Shown piece after piece: positions 36,385 through 44,237 of a stretch of DNA of 44,509 nucleotides. Within the stretch, counting starts at the first letter, position 1; each line of letters begins with the position of its first letter. Position numbers and translations under genes: made by a program. The notes below the pieces were generated by a model. That model ran no database searches. It was not told the DNA's origin and was given only the letters and a program-made list of their open reading frames with translations. Where the stretch lies: assembly GCA_020426485.1 (NCBI GenBank), contig JAGQPY010000006.1, positions 1-44,509 of the forward strand, written 5' to 3'. Source of the DNA: Planctomycetaceae bacterium. GTDB taxonomy: Bacteria > Planctomycetota > Planctomycetia > Planctomycetales > Planctomycetaceae.

Positions 36385-36816
36385 GTGGAAGTCACTGATG
36401 TTCGAATCAAGCTGATGCGCGACAATGACGATCGCCTTCAGGCATTCTGTTCGATCACATTTGATAATGAATTTGTCGTCAGGGATGTGAAGATCATCGA
36501 TGGGCCACGAGGGATCTTCATTGCCATGCCCAGCCGACGAATCATGGGAAAATGTCCGGCATGTCAGGAGAAGCACGACCTGAAGGCTCGGTACTGCAGT
36601 AGCTGCGGTAAACCATTGTCGACTCAGCCTGCTGCATCCGACCAGCGAACCCGTCGGTTTGCCGACATCGCCCACCCGATCAACGCGACGTGTCGAGAGA
36701 AAATTCACGCCGCCGTGACCGCCGCGCTGAAGGAAGAACGCGTTCGCGCTCAACAACCGGGCTACGTGTGTAATTATGACGATCCGGACGTCGACTCCCC
36801 GGAGCCGAAAGACTGA
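36385..36816 (+). CDS. spoVG: SpoVG-family nucleic-acid-binding regulator with an inserted zinc ribbon
   Basis: A 143-residue protein starting at GTG with AAAGGA about ten bases upstream. The SpoVG fold is clear: MEVTDVRIKL at the start, FCSITFDNEFVVRDVKIIDGPRGIFIAMPSRR (about 21-52) and FADIAHPINATCREKIHAAV (about 92-111). SpoVG proteins bind RNA and DNA and act as regulators. Where ordinary SpoVG has a short loop between MPSxR and DIAHPI, this one has about 40 residues containing C57, C60, C71 and C74 (CxxC-x10-CxxC), a likely zinc ribbon. The C-terminus is short and acidic. It is convergent with phnX, 57 bases apart. Function in this lineage is unknown; a post-transcriptional regulator is the natural inference. 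Confidence 0.9.
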   Translation: MEVTDVRIKLMRDNDDRLQAFCSITFDNEFVVRDVKIIDGPRGIFIAMPSRRIMGKCPACQEKHDLKARYCSSCGKPLSTQPAASDQRTRRFADIAHPINATCREKIHAAVTAALKEERVRAQQPGYVCNYDDPDVDSPEPKD

Positions 36817-36873
36817 ACCCACGGCTCCGGAAATCCGGCTGTTCACCATCCGACGTCATTCAGGGTGACTCAA

Positions 36874-37692
36874 TCAGATCGGAACATGGCTCTCCGCCAG
36901 ACGCTGTTCGATTTCACTCAAAACTGAGCGAATGTCGGCCACAGATTCCACCACATAGTGAGCACCGGCAACTCGAAGTTTGGCCTCCGTTTTGGAAATC
37001 AGATCCGTGACAGCTGCCACAGAAGCCTTCTGCAGTTCACCAACGGACAGTCCGACTCCGTTTCCTGTCCGAGTGATCCCAATTGTCCAGCAGCCCGCAT
37101 TTCGGCCCGCCGCAATCCCGACCGGAGTATCGTCGACCTTCACAATCTTCCACATCGGATAGACGTTCATGCGTTTGGCAGCCTCATGCAGCAGCCACGG
37201 AGCCGGACGTCCTTCCGGCGCGTCTTCGGAACACAGGACACAGTCGGGCACATAACCCTGTGCTGCGGCGGATGCCGAAACAACCTCCATTAGTTCACGA
37301 GTGTACCCGGTGGAAGAACCAATCTTCAGTCCACGCTGTCGACACCACTCGACTACTTCCGTCGCGCCGTCGATCAGCGTGCTGTGATCCTTCAGTGTCT
37401 GCTTCTGCAGCGGCAGAAAGTCGGCATACATTGCATCAATCTGCTCCTCCGAGCAGGCTTCGCCGTGTTGTTGCAGCCATGCCGCAGAAATCTCGGGCAT
37501 GGCTGCGATGGCAGCAATATGTGCTCGCTTGGCCATGCCCATGGGTTCGCGGGCCTGCTCCGGTGTGACCGTGATCCCTCGCCGCCGAAAGATCTCCTGA
37601 AAAACGATCGCCGGAGCCAAACAGCCGTGATCAATGACGGTTCCCGCCCAGTCAAAAACGACCGCCTTTAATTGCTGAAACTGTTCCGTCAT
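36874..37692 (-). CDS. phnX: Phosphonoacetaldehyde hydrolase (phosphonatase, PhnX)
   Basis: It cleaves the C-P bond of phosphonoacetaldehyde to acetaldehyde and phosphate, in the cytoplasm. This HAD-superfamily enzyme of 272 residues has the nucleophile motif DWAGT (D14), the phosphonatase-specific lysine that forms a Schiff base with the substrate (MGMAKRAH, K55), a GSSTGYT motif II-III region (about 125-131) and VDDTPVG for Mg binding (about 186). All residues expected of a working PhnX are present. ATG 37692 has AGGGAAG five to six bases upstream; a TTG one codon earlier is less likely. It is the last gene of the phosphonate operon, after a 190-base spacer that has no terminator. Confidence 0.95.
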   Translation of the reverse strand: MTEQFQQLKAVVFDWAGTVIDHGCLAPAIVFQEIFRRRGITVTPEQAREPMGMAKRAHIAAIAAMPEISAAWLQQHGEACSEEQIDAMYADFLPLQKQTLKDHSTLIDGATEVVEWCRQRGLKIGSSTGYTRELMEVVSASAAAQGYVPDCVLCSEDAPEGRPAPWLLHEAAKRMNVYPMWKIVKVDDTPVGIAAGRNAGCWTIGITRTGNGVGLSVGELQKASVAAVTDLISKTEAKLRVAGAHYVVESVADIRSVLSEIEQRLAESHVPI

Positions 37693-37882
37693 CAATCTTC
37701 CCTTTCTACAAGGTCAACACGCAAAAGGTCTGTGTCGTGTGTCAGCCAACCTCAGCTTCAGGCACTGGCCGCCATCAGAATCATGCCGTGCTGAGCACCA
37801 TGCATGCAGTACACATCATTTCCGAGAGACAGTGTCAGGATTCCGAGCGTCCGCTCGAATTAGGACAGGAACAAAGTCTCGT

Positions 37883-39004
37883 TCACGTCCAGCGACTCCA
37901 GGCACGTTCGGCCAGCCCGAACGACATCGTCATCCCCGCACCGCCGGGCCCCACGCACACGTGGACTCCGGGCTGCGGCTCGGCCTCAAAAATCGGCTGA
38001 TGAGGATGTTTGGCATACACGCCATGCCAACGTTCTTTGATCGTCCAGTCATCCAGACGGATAATCTTACGCAGCTCCTGAAGAATCAAATCATCGATCT
38101 GACTCTTGTCGAAAGGTGAGATCCTGTCGCCGTATTCGTGAGAATCTCCCAGAATGAATTCCCCGTTGGCAGACTGAGTCGCCATCACATGGATTCCGTA
38201 GCGATCGAGATCCGCGTTCTGTTCGGCAAAGCGTTTTCTGAGACTCGCCAGAGACGCACAGTCTTCGAACGAATGATAGTGACGAAGCGTCAACCCGCTG
38301 GCGACATGCGCCTGCTGGCGAATGGAAGGCTGAGCAACCGTGCGGAGCATTTGCAGCTTGCACAGCACGAGACCTGAAGACTGCAGCACGTCGGGAAACA
38401 GTGTGTGGAGGTCACTGCCCGAACAAATCACCGTTCGCCGGGCTCTCCATTGCTGTCCATCGGCCGACGTCAGAATTCCATCCCGAACACTGACAACGGG
38501 CGTTGCCGTGTTCACACGCACCTCATAATCTGCCTGCAGCCACGCCGCAATCGAAGCCGCAGTCACACGAGGATCAACTCGCAATTCGGTCGGACTCCAC
38601 AGACTTCCAACCAGACCATCCGGATTTGCAATCGGAGCGTGCTGCAGAGTTTCCCGAACGGACAGCAGTCGACAGTCGTGTGTCTGTTTGGCACAGAATT
38701 CTTCCAGGACCGCCAGTTCGTCAGCGTGATGGGCCAGGTGCAGTGAACCGCATTGATTCGCTGCGACGGCCTGAGCGGCCTGCAGTTCCAGCCATAGTTC
38801 TCGTGAACGAAGTGCAAGGCGGTAGAGTTCACCGGCCGGCTGTCCGATGGGCCAGACCATTCCGAAATTGCGAACGGTCGCACCGACTGCGCGAGTTGTT
38901 CGATCAAAAACCACCACGCTCAACCCTCGCCGAGCGGCCATCCATGCGTGAGCCAGTCCGACAATTCCGGCACCGACCACAGCAACATCAAAGGAATGTG
39001 TCAT
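37883..39004 (-). CDS. TIGR03364-type FAD-dependent oxidoreductase of phosphonate catabolism (PbfD-like)
   Basis: A 373-residue DAO-family flavoenzyme. The Rossmann motif VVGAGIVGLAHAW (G11, G13, G16) binds FAD, and the segment VGATVRNFGMVWPIGQPAGELYRLALRSRELW matches the TIGR03364 phosphonate-linked group. The C-terminal GVHVCVGPGGAGMTMSFGLAE motif closes the FAD site. Members of this group, named PbfD in recent work, oxidise N-methylated 2-aminoethylphosphonate (and, poorly, 2-aminoethylphosphonate itself) to phosphonoacetaldehyde. That product is the PhnX substrate, which fits the phnX gene downstream. Its ATG overlaps the stop codon of the phnZ-like gene by four bases (ATGA), so the two are translationally coupled. 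Confidence 0.9.
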   Translation of the reverse strand: MTHSFDVAVVGAGIVGLAHAWMAARRGLSVVVFDRTTRAVGATVRNFGMVWPIGQPAGELYRLALRSRELWLELQAAQAVAANQCGSLHLAHHADELAVLEEFCAKQTHDCRLLSVRETLQHAPIANPDGLVGSLWSPTELRVDPRVTAASIAAWLQADYEVRVNTATPVVSVRDGILTSADGQQWRARRTVICSGSDLHTLFPDVLQSSGLVLCKLQMLRTVAQPSIRQQAHVASGLTLRHYHSFEDCASLASLRKRFAEQNADLDRYGIHVMATQSANGEFILGDSHEYGDRISPFDKSQIDDLILQELRKIIRLDDWTIKERWHGVYAKHPHQPIFEAEPQPGVHVCVGPGGAGMTMSFGLAERAWSRWT

Positions 39005-39561
39005 TCGGCCGGTCCTTTTGCAGCAGCGGCAGCCTGCAGATGCGAACGAAAGTGTTCGATGGTCGGAGTTTCCAGATCCGGAACCTTCGCCAGATCATCC
39101 CAGCGTCGCAGCCTGACCGCATCAGCGTGGAAAGGATTGGCTTCGAACTCACAAATCTCAGCCTGCGACATTGGTCCGCCCTGCAGGTGCAGACTGGTCA
39201 GGGATGGCTGACTAAGCTGCCGCTGATACTCGAAATCGATCGCACACAGATAGCGTTTGGCAGCAACGTGCATGGCCACAGGTTCCGTCACGCGTTCATC
39301 AAACATTCGCCGCAGGTACCGCTGCCCCAAAGCTTCGTGCAGGTCATCGACACCCTGTTCCGGCGCGTCGTTCGGCAGAGTGTGAACCAGATGCCCGACG
39401 TCATGTAACAGAGCCGCCACGATCAGGCAGGAATCCGCATCTTCCGCTTCGGCCAAAGCTGCACACTGCAGTGCGTGCTGAAGTTGAGTCACAGCTTCGC
39501 CGCCGTATTCGGAATGACCACGTTCTCGAAACAGTTCAATGATCTTATCAATTCCACTCAC
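39001..39561 (-). CDS. phnZ: PhnZ-like HD-domain mixed-valent diiron oxygenase
   Basis: A 186-residue HD-domain protein. Known PhnZ cleaves (R)-2-amino-1-hydroxyethylphosphonate with O2 to glycine and phosphate. From the GTG start, Y19, E22, H29, HD at 53-54, H57, H75, H98, K102 and D155 fall at constant offsets (five to six residues) from the iron ligands and substrate residues I recall for characterised PhnZ (Y24, E27, H34, H58/D59, H62, H80, H104, K108, D161). A working diiron site is therefore likely. The frame is open to ATG 39621, but family members start at M/V-SGIDKI, and the GTG at 39561 has AAGGCGAGG upstream. It could instead act on another phosphonate, as the TIGR03276 group is broader than PhnZ. 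Confidence 0.87.
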   Translation of the reverse strand: MSGIDKIIELFRERGHSEYGGEAVTQLQHALQCAALAEAEDADSCLIVAALLHDVGHLVHTLPNDAPEQGVDDLHEALGQRYLRRMFDERVTEPVAMHVAAKRYLCAIDFEYQRQLSQPSLTSLHLQGGPMSQAEICEFEANPFHADAVRLRRWDDLAKVPDLETPTIEHFRSHLQAAAAAKGPAE

Positions 39562-39617
39562 AATCGACCTCGCCTTGTAGTTTGACTTCCATCGGTCTTC
39601 GGTTCCCACACCTCTGA

Positions 39618-40679
39618 TCATTGCGCTGTCGAATCCGGCAGCACGGCAACGCGAATCGGTCGCTCCTGCACCGCATACTCAAACGCAGCGTTAACGTCGG
39701 ACAGCGGCCATGATCTTTCCACCAGTTCCTCAAACGGACAGGACGCATGATTCGCCTGCAGAAACTTCACAGCCGTCACCAGATCTTCCGGAAGGTAATT
39801 ATGAACTCCGCAGATCGTCAAAAGTCTTCGCACGACACGTTCGGGATCAACCGCCACAGGCTGCGACGGACTCACTGATCCCACCAGCACAATTCTCCCG
39901 CCCACGGTGGCAGCCCTGATGGCCGCCTCCACGGCAAAAGCGTTCCCGGACATTTCAAAGACGCAGTCAAAGTCTTCAGAATCGATGGCCGCGACAGCCT
40001 CCGTGGCTCCAAACTTTAACCCCAGCACCCTTCGAGCTTCTACGGGATCGCACAAACAAACGGAAGCAGCATCGGCGGCCCTGGCGAACGCACACGCCGT
40101 CAGCCCCAGCATGCCGGCCCCCATCACCAGCACTCGACGTCCCGCCAACGCGCCCGCATTTCGAACGGCCGCTGCCACCGTCGCCGTAGCACAACTGGCA
40201 GGACAAGCGATCCTGTCCGGCAGATCGTCGGGCAGCTTCATGATCGCGGTTCCGGAATGCAGTACACAGTAGTCCGCCAGCCCGCCGCTCAGTTCCGTCC
40301 CATTCGCAAATCGCTCATGGCCATACTTGAACAGTGAATCACACTTCTGAGGCATCCGACGTTCGCAGCGATCACACTGGCCACACGACGCAGCAACGGA
40401 CCACGTGACTCGGTCACCCGCTCGCAGAGACTGACCACAGACGTCTGAAATTCCTCCAGCCGGCAGACGTTCGATTCTGCCGATGATCTCGTGCCCCAGT
40501 ACGCCCGGAGTTGGTGACGAACGTGCTCCTGTAAACGAATGCAGATCACTGCCACAGATCGTACAACAGGTTACCTGAACCAGAACCTGATGCGGCAGTA
40601 GTTTCGGCAACGGAAGTGTTCGAAGTTCCAGTGGCGAACCTGCCGCCACAAAAACGGCAGCTCGACAGAATTCCGTCAT
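39618..40679 (-). CDS. Zinc-dependent alcohol dehydrogenase associated with phosphonate catabolism (TIGR03366-like)
   Basis: A 353-residue medium-chain dehydrogenase. The catalytic zinc ligands are C42 (CTICGSDLHSFTG) and the GHE motif at 62-64. The structural zinc site is complete (C99, C102, C105, C113). The Rossmann loop VLVMGAGMLGLTACAFARA binds NAD(P). The length and motifs fit the alcohol dehydrogenase family repeatedly found in phosphonate operons. The substrate is unknown; it could be an alcohol or aldehyde released from a phosphonate, or a hydroxyphosphonate. A long upstream extension of the frame to 41051 is only the shadow of the transporter gene. ATG 40679 overlaps the transporter stop by four bases. 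A 56-base spacer leads to the phnZ-like gene. Confidence 0.9.
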   Translation of the reverse strand: MTEFCRAAVFVAAGSPLELRTLPLPKLLPHQVLVQVTCCTICGSDLHSFTGARSSPTPGVLGHEIIGRIERLPAGGISDVCGQSLRAGDRVTWSVAASCGQCDRCERRMPQKCDSLFKYGHERFANGTELSGGLADYCVLHSGTAIMKLPDDLPDRIACPASCATATVAAAVRNAGALAGRRVLVMGAGMLGLTACAFARAADAASVCLCDPVEARRVLGLKFGATEAVAAIDSEDFDCVFEMSGNAFAVEAAIRAATVGGRIVLVGSVSPSQPVAVDPERVVRRLLTICGVHNYLPEDLVTAVKFLQANHASCPFEELVERSWPLSDVNAAFEYAVQERPIRVAVLPDSTAQ

Positions 40680-42037
40680 GACACGACAACCTCCGAAAGC
40701 ACACGACGAAAATACCGCAGAGCGAATACCAGCAATACGACGCAGGCCACGGACGTCACCAAAATGCCGACTCGGAAGAACGGAAAGATTCCCGCGCCCG
40801 GCGGAGCAATCGCCTTCCAGGTCATCAGCACGGCGTATCCCAGGTAGCCAATGGAATCTGCCAGATACATCAGAAATCCCAGATTTCCCTGTCGTGGCGA
40901 AGCGGCGATGATGCGTTCGAAAATCGTGGTGTGAAAGGCAACGTACGGAATATACAAACCGATTCCACAGGCCACCATAAACGGGAACGGAGCCAGGTGC
41001 CCCGACCACTGAGCCAGTGTGGCAACGGCGACAAATCCAAAGCCCGCACACATCAGGACGGTCGTGGCCGTCAACGCCGCAAGATTGCCCACGATACAGA
41101 TGGCCAGAGCATTCACCAGAGTCGCCACGACAGCAACAACAGTTTCCGACTGTGCGAATACGGCCGGTGTTCCCGACACGCCCAGAGCCTGCCAGATTTC
41201 CACGCCAAAGTCGTCTCGCAGAGTTCGAATGATCGTCAGGCCCACGTACACCAGCAGCAAGAGCAGCAAACCCGGCCGATAAGCTCGGAAGAATCCCTGA
41301 CGTTCGGACCGCCTCATCACCGTTCGTTCAGAACGCATGCGACGGTCTTCACTGCTGGGCAAGGGGGTCTTCTGCAGCAGCCAGACGCAGAACAGCATTG
41401 GAACGAAGAACATCAGCCCCGTGATCCAGGGCATGTCGAATTCCGAAACGTTTTGTTCCACCATCAGCCATCGTCCGACGGACTTCACGACTCCGGATGA
41501 AACGATGAAACTGGCACAAAGCCCGGCCGACAGGGCTTCGGTATGCCGTCGCCCTTCAAGGTACGCCAGCACCAGGCCAAAGACCATTCCCAGCGGCAGC
41601 CCGTTCAGAAACAACATCAACACCTTGCCGGGCAGTGGCAGAAACGCAAAGCCAACCAGAGCCAGTTCGGCGAACGCCATCAGGCCGACCATCGTGACGG
41701 CTCGACGCGACGCCGGCATTTCGGAAACCACCTTGACCCCAATGAACTTCGACACCATGTAGCCGCACAGTTGAGACAGCACCAGCACCGTCTTCAATGC
41801 CAGCCCCCAGATTTCCTGATCCGCAAATGTGGCGGCCGTAAATGGTTTCCGAAACGCGTACATGCAAAAGTACGTGCCGAATGCCGACACTACGGCAATA
41901 TACGTCGACGTTCGAGTATTCTGATCCGACGAGTGCAACTTGAACTCCTGCCTGACAAGAAAGAACGTCGGCAGATTACACACAATCGCCAACGCTGCAA
42001 TCCACCGCACGATCCTCGACGACCGAACCCGTTCCAC
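40676..42037 (-). CDS. DUF5690 / MFS-type membrane transporter, first gene of the phosphonate operon
   Basis: A 453-residue integral membrane protein with about 12 hydrophobic helices. The motif TYIAVVSAFGTYFCMYAFRKPFTAATF near residue 45 and KFIGVKVVSEMPASRRA near 100 are typical of the DUF5690 group, which resembles major facilitator transporters (the sequence FRKPF recalls organophosphate:phosphate antiporters such as GlpT and UhpT). A basic cytoplasmic loop follows TM6. By position and by its ATGA overlap with the next gene, it is the probable importer of the operon's phosphonate substrate. No PhnCDE ABC transporter is nearby. The start is GTG 42037 without a strong ribosome site, so the exact N-terminus is uncertain. 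Confidence 0.88.
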   Translation of the reverse strand: MERVRSSRIVRWIAALAIVCNLPTFFLVRQEFKLHSSDQNTRTSTYIAVVSAFGTYFCMYAFRKPFTAATFADQEIWGLALKTVLVLSQLCGYMVSKFIGVKVVSEMPASRRAVTMVGLMAFAELALVGFAFLPLPGKVLMLFLNGLPLGMVFGLVLAYLEGRRHTEALSAGLCASFIVSSGVVKSVGRWLMVEQNVSEFDMPWITGLMFFVPMLFCVWLLQKTPLPSSEDRRMRSERTVMRRSERQGFFRAYRPGLLLLLLVYVGLTIIRTLRDDFGVEIWQALGVSGTPAVFAQSETVVAVVATLVNALAICIVGNLAALTATTVLMCAGFGFVAVATLAQWSGHLAPFPFMVACGIGLYIPYVAFHTTIFERIIAASPRQGNLGFLMYLADSIGYLGYAVLMTWKAIAPPGAGIFPFFRVGILVTSVACVVLLVFALRYFRRVLSEVVVS

Positions 42038-42595
42038 GGAGTCTGCTTCATGAGGTGAGATTCCGCGTCGTGAAGAAGTCTGTTCGGGGAAAAATCCGTT
42101 CGTCTAACGCGATGCCGAAGGCCAGGAAAGGTGCGAGCCGGTTCGGCCTGGCCAGTCGGCCACGGGTGAAACGAAGTATGAATTCTTCACACTTGAAGGC
42201 TGACCACATGAAATCGAAACTCTGATTCACTTCCGGCGAACAAATCAAGCGGGAAGGTGCGGCAAGGGAATGGCGAATCGGGGAAAGGGAGAATCCATCC
42301 TTGCCATTGCTGCAACGGGGCAGGGGCGGCAGACCAGCACACAGCGATTCCGGCCGAAGATACGTGACCGGGAATGCAATCCAAGAAAAGCTCGCTGATG
42401 TTCAAAGAGAAAGATCAACCGACCGAAGCGCCACCGGCGGGACGTCGCTTCATCCGTCCGGGCAGGAGACTGACCCTCAACCCGTGATCAGCGCCACGGC
42501 GAGGGCGATCAGAGAAACCGACTCACAGCGGGGGCGAGAACTGCGGCGAAGAAAGGATCGTTTTGCCCCTTCGTTTTTTTGCGAATGCAGTCTGC
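42038..42595. other. Gap between glgC and the phosphonate operon
   Basis: It should carry the phosphonate operon promoter on the minus strand. No Pho box-like repeats or regulator gene were recognised. Small open frames on both strands look non-coding. Confidence 0.45.
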
Positions 42596-43876
42596 CTACT
42601 GCAGCACTTTCTCGCGGCGGCGAATTCCGACATCGTGCCCTGGTTTCAGGACGTTCTCAGGCCAGGCGGTGAAGCCTTTGGGGATGACCAGGATTCCGCG
42701 TTCGGAGATGCCTACACCGGTGACGCCTCGAAATCGGTCGACGCTGACGACCGTGTTGGGTGGCACGGAAACGCCTTTTTCGATAATGGCTCGCGTCACC
42801 ACGGCTCCGGCTCCGACACAAACGCCGTCAAACAGTATCGAATCCGAAACGTGAGCTCCGCAATTGACTCGAACGTACGGCGACAGAATTGAATTCTCCA
42901 CATTGCCGCCGCTGACGATGGCTCCAGGAGAGATGATGGAGTTGCTCAGCCGCGGCTCGCTGCCACCAACGCCGTCGCAGGTTCGAGCAGGCGGAGCATT
43001 GACCAGAGCAGTTCGAATCGGCCAGTCAGTCTGATACAGATCGATGGGGGGAACAGGCTTCAACAGATCCATGTTGGCTTCGAAGTAGGAATCAATCGTC
43101 CCGACATCGCGCCAGTAACGATCCGCGGTCACTCGACCTTCCTCGCCGCCGAATTCGTAAGCAGACACAGCATGCGAATGAATCATCTTCGGCAGGATGT
43201 CCTTCCCGAAGTCGTGCGACGACTCCTCAACCTTCTGATCGTTAATCAGTGTTTCCATCAGAAGCTCGCAGTCAAAGATATAAATGCCCATCGATGCCAG
43301 CGACATCAGCGGATTGCCGGGGACCGTGGCAGGATCTTTCGGCTTCTCCTGAAACTCGATCACCCGCTGATAAGCATCCACTTTCACCACGCCGAATCCA
43401 CGAGCATCCTCGACCGGCACCTTCATACACGCCAGCGACACTTCCGCTCGTTCGTCTACGTGGTGTCGCAGCATCTGAGCGTAGTCCATACGATAGATGT
43501 GATCGCCGGAAAGAACCAGAATCTGCTTCGCACCGCTGCGCTGCAGCAGATAGACATTCTGAAAGATGGCATCGGCAGTCCCCTGATACCACGAAGAGCT
43601 GGTCCGCATCTGAGGCGGGACGGGCGTGATGTATTCACCCAGCGACGGATTGAATACGGACCATCCGTCTCGCAGATGCTTCATCAGAGAATGCGATTTA
43701 TACTGCGGCAACACCAGAATCCGCCGCACTCCCGAATGCAGACAGTTACTCAGCGCGAAGTCGATGATGCGATACTGGCCCCCAAAGGGCACGGCCGGTT
43801 TCGCTCGATCCTCCGTCAAGGGATGCAATCGCGAACCAATGCCACCTGCCAGAATCAACGCCACCACATCATCCAT
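42596..43876 (-). CDS. glgC: Glucose-1-phosphate adenylyltransferase (ADP-glucose pyrophosphorylase)
   Basis: It makes ADP-glucose from glucose-1-phosphate and ATP for glycogen synthesis, in the cytoplasm. The 426-residue protein begins with VVALILAGGIGSRLHPLTEDRAKPAVPFGG, the nucleotide-binding and regulatory motif. It contains WYQGTADAIFQN, LVLSGDHIYRMDY (catalytic aspartate), the substrate-binding FQEKPKDP region, YWRDVGTIDSYFEANMDLL, and a C-terminal left-handed beta-helix of hexapeptide-like repeats. The ATG at 43876 has AGGAG nine bases upstream. No other glycogen gene is in the window. Confidence 0.95.
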   Translation of the reverse strand: MDDVVALILAGGIGSRLHPLTEDRAKPAVPFGGQYRIIDFALSNCLHSGVRRILVLPQYKSHSLMKHLRDGWSVFNPSLGEYITPVPPQMRTSSSWYQGTADAIFQNVYLLQRSGAKQILVLSGDHIYRMDYAQMLRHHVDERAEVSLACMKVPVEDARGFGVVKVDAYQRVIEFQEKPKDPATVPGNPLMSLASMGIYIFDCELLMETLINDQKVEESSHDFGKDILPKMIHSHAVSAYEFGGEEGRVTADRYWRDVGTIDSYFEANMDLLKPVPPIDLYQTDWPIRTALVNAPPARTCDGVGGSEPRLSNSIISPGAIVSGGNVENSILSPYVRVNCGAHVSDSILFDGVCVGAGAVVTRAIIEKGVSVPPNTVVSVDRFRGVTGVGISERGILVIPKGFTAWPENVLKPGHDVGIRRREKVLQ

Positions 43877-44237
43877 TTCTTCTGCTCCTGGACATTCGCC
43901 TGCTCCGGCGAACTCGCCTGTCCGTCATTGACTGAAAACAACTCGCGGCCTGACCTCACCACGGTGTTCGCTCTGTTGAGCTGAACCCTGTGTTCAGCGA
44001 GTTGCGAACTGTCCCTCGGAGGAAAGCAAACCCCATTCCGAATCCAAAGCGCTTTTGCTTCCGGATATCCGGATCGGCACGGCACAATCTCTCGACAGAT
44101 GCCTCTCACGAATGAATGACCGATTTTTTTCACGAAAACGTCCGGTCGAACGTTGCAGGAAAATCAGCGTTCAAGCCATTCTCCGGTCATGACAGAGACC
44201 ACTCTCCTCACCACGATTGCCCGATTCGTAAGCAGCC
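43877..44237. other. Divergent gap upstream of glgC
   Basis: It contains a perfect 7-bp hairpin GCTGAAC, loop CCTGT, GTTCAGC at 43980-43998, about 105 bases upstream of the glgC ATG, which could be an operator or leader structure. No gene was recognised. Confidence 0.45.

Noticed and set aside
39562-39621. N-terminal extension of the PhnZ-like protein to the ATG at 39621
   Set aside because: The extra 20 residues do not fit the family and the GTG at 39561 has a good ribosome site and the conserved SGIDKI start.
40680-41051. Extension of the alcohol dehydrogenase frame upstream to 41051
   Set aside because: It lies wholly inside the transporter gene in another frame; the ATG at 40679 gives the normal family start.
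42476-42600. A T7 run with a short CGAAG/CTTCG stem near 42543-42589 as a glgC terminator
   Set aside because: The T-run is on the plus strand, the wrong strand for glgC, and the stem is only five pairs with a long loop.
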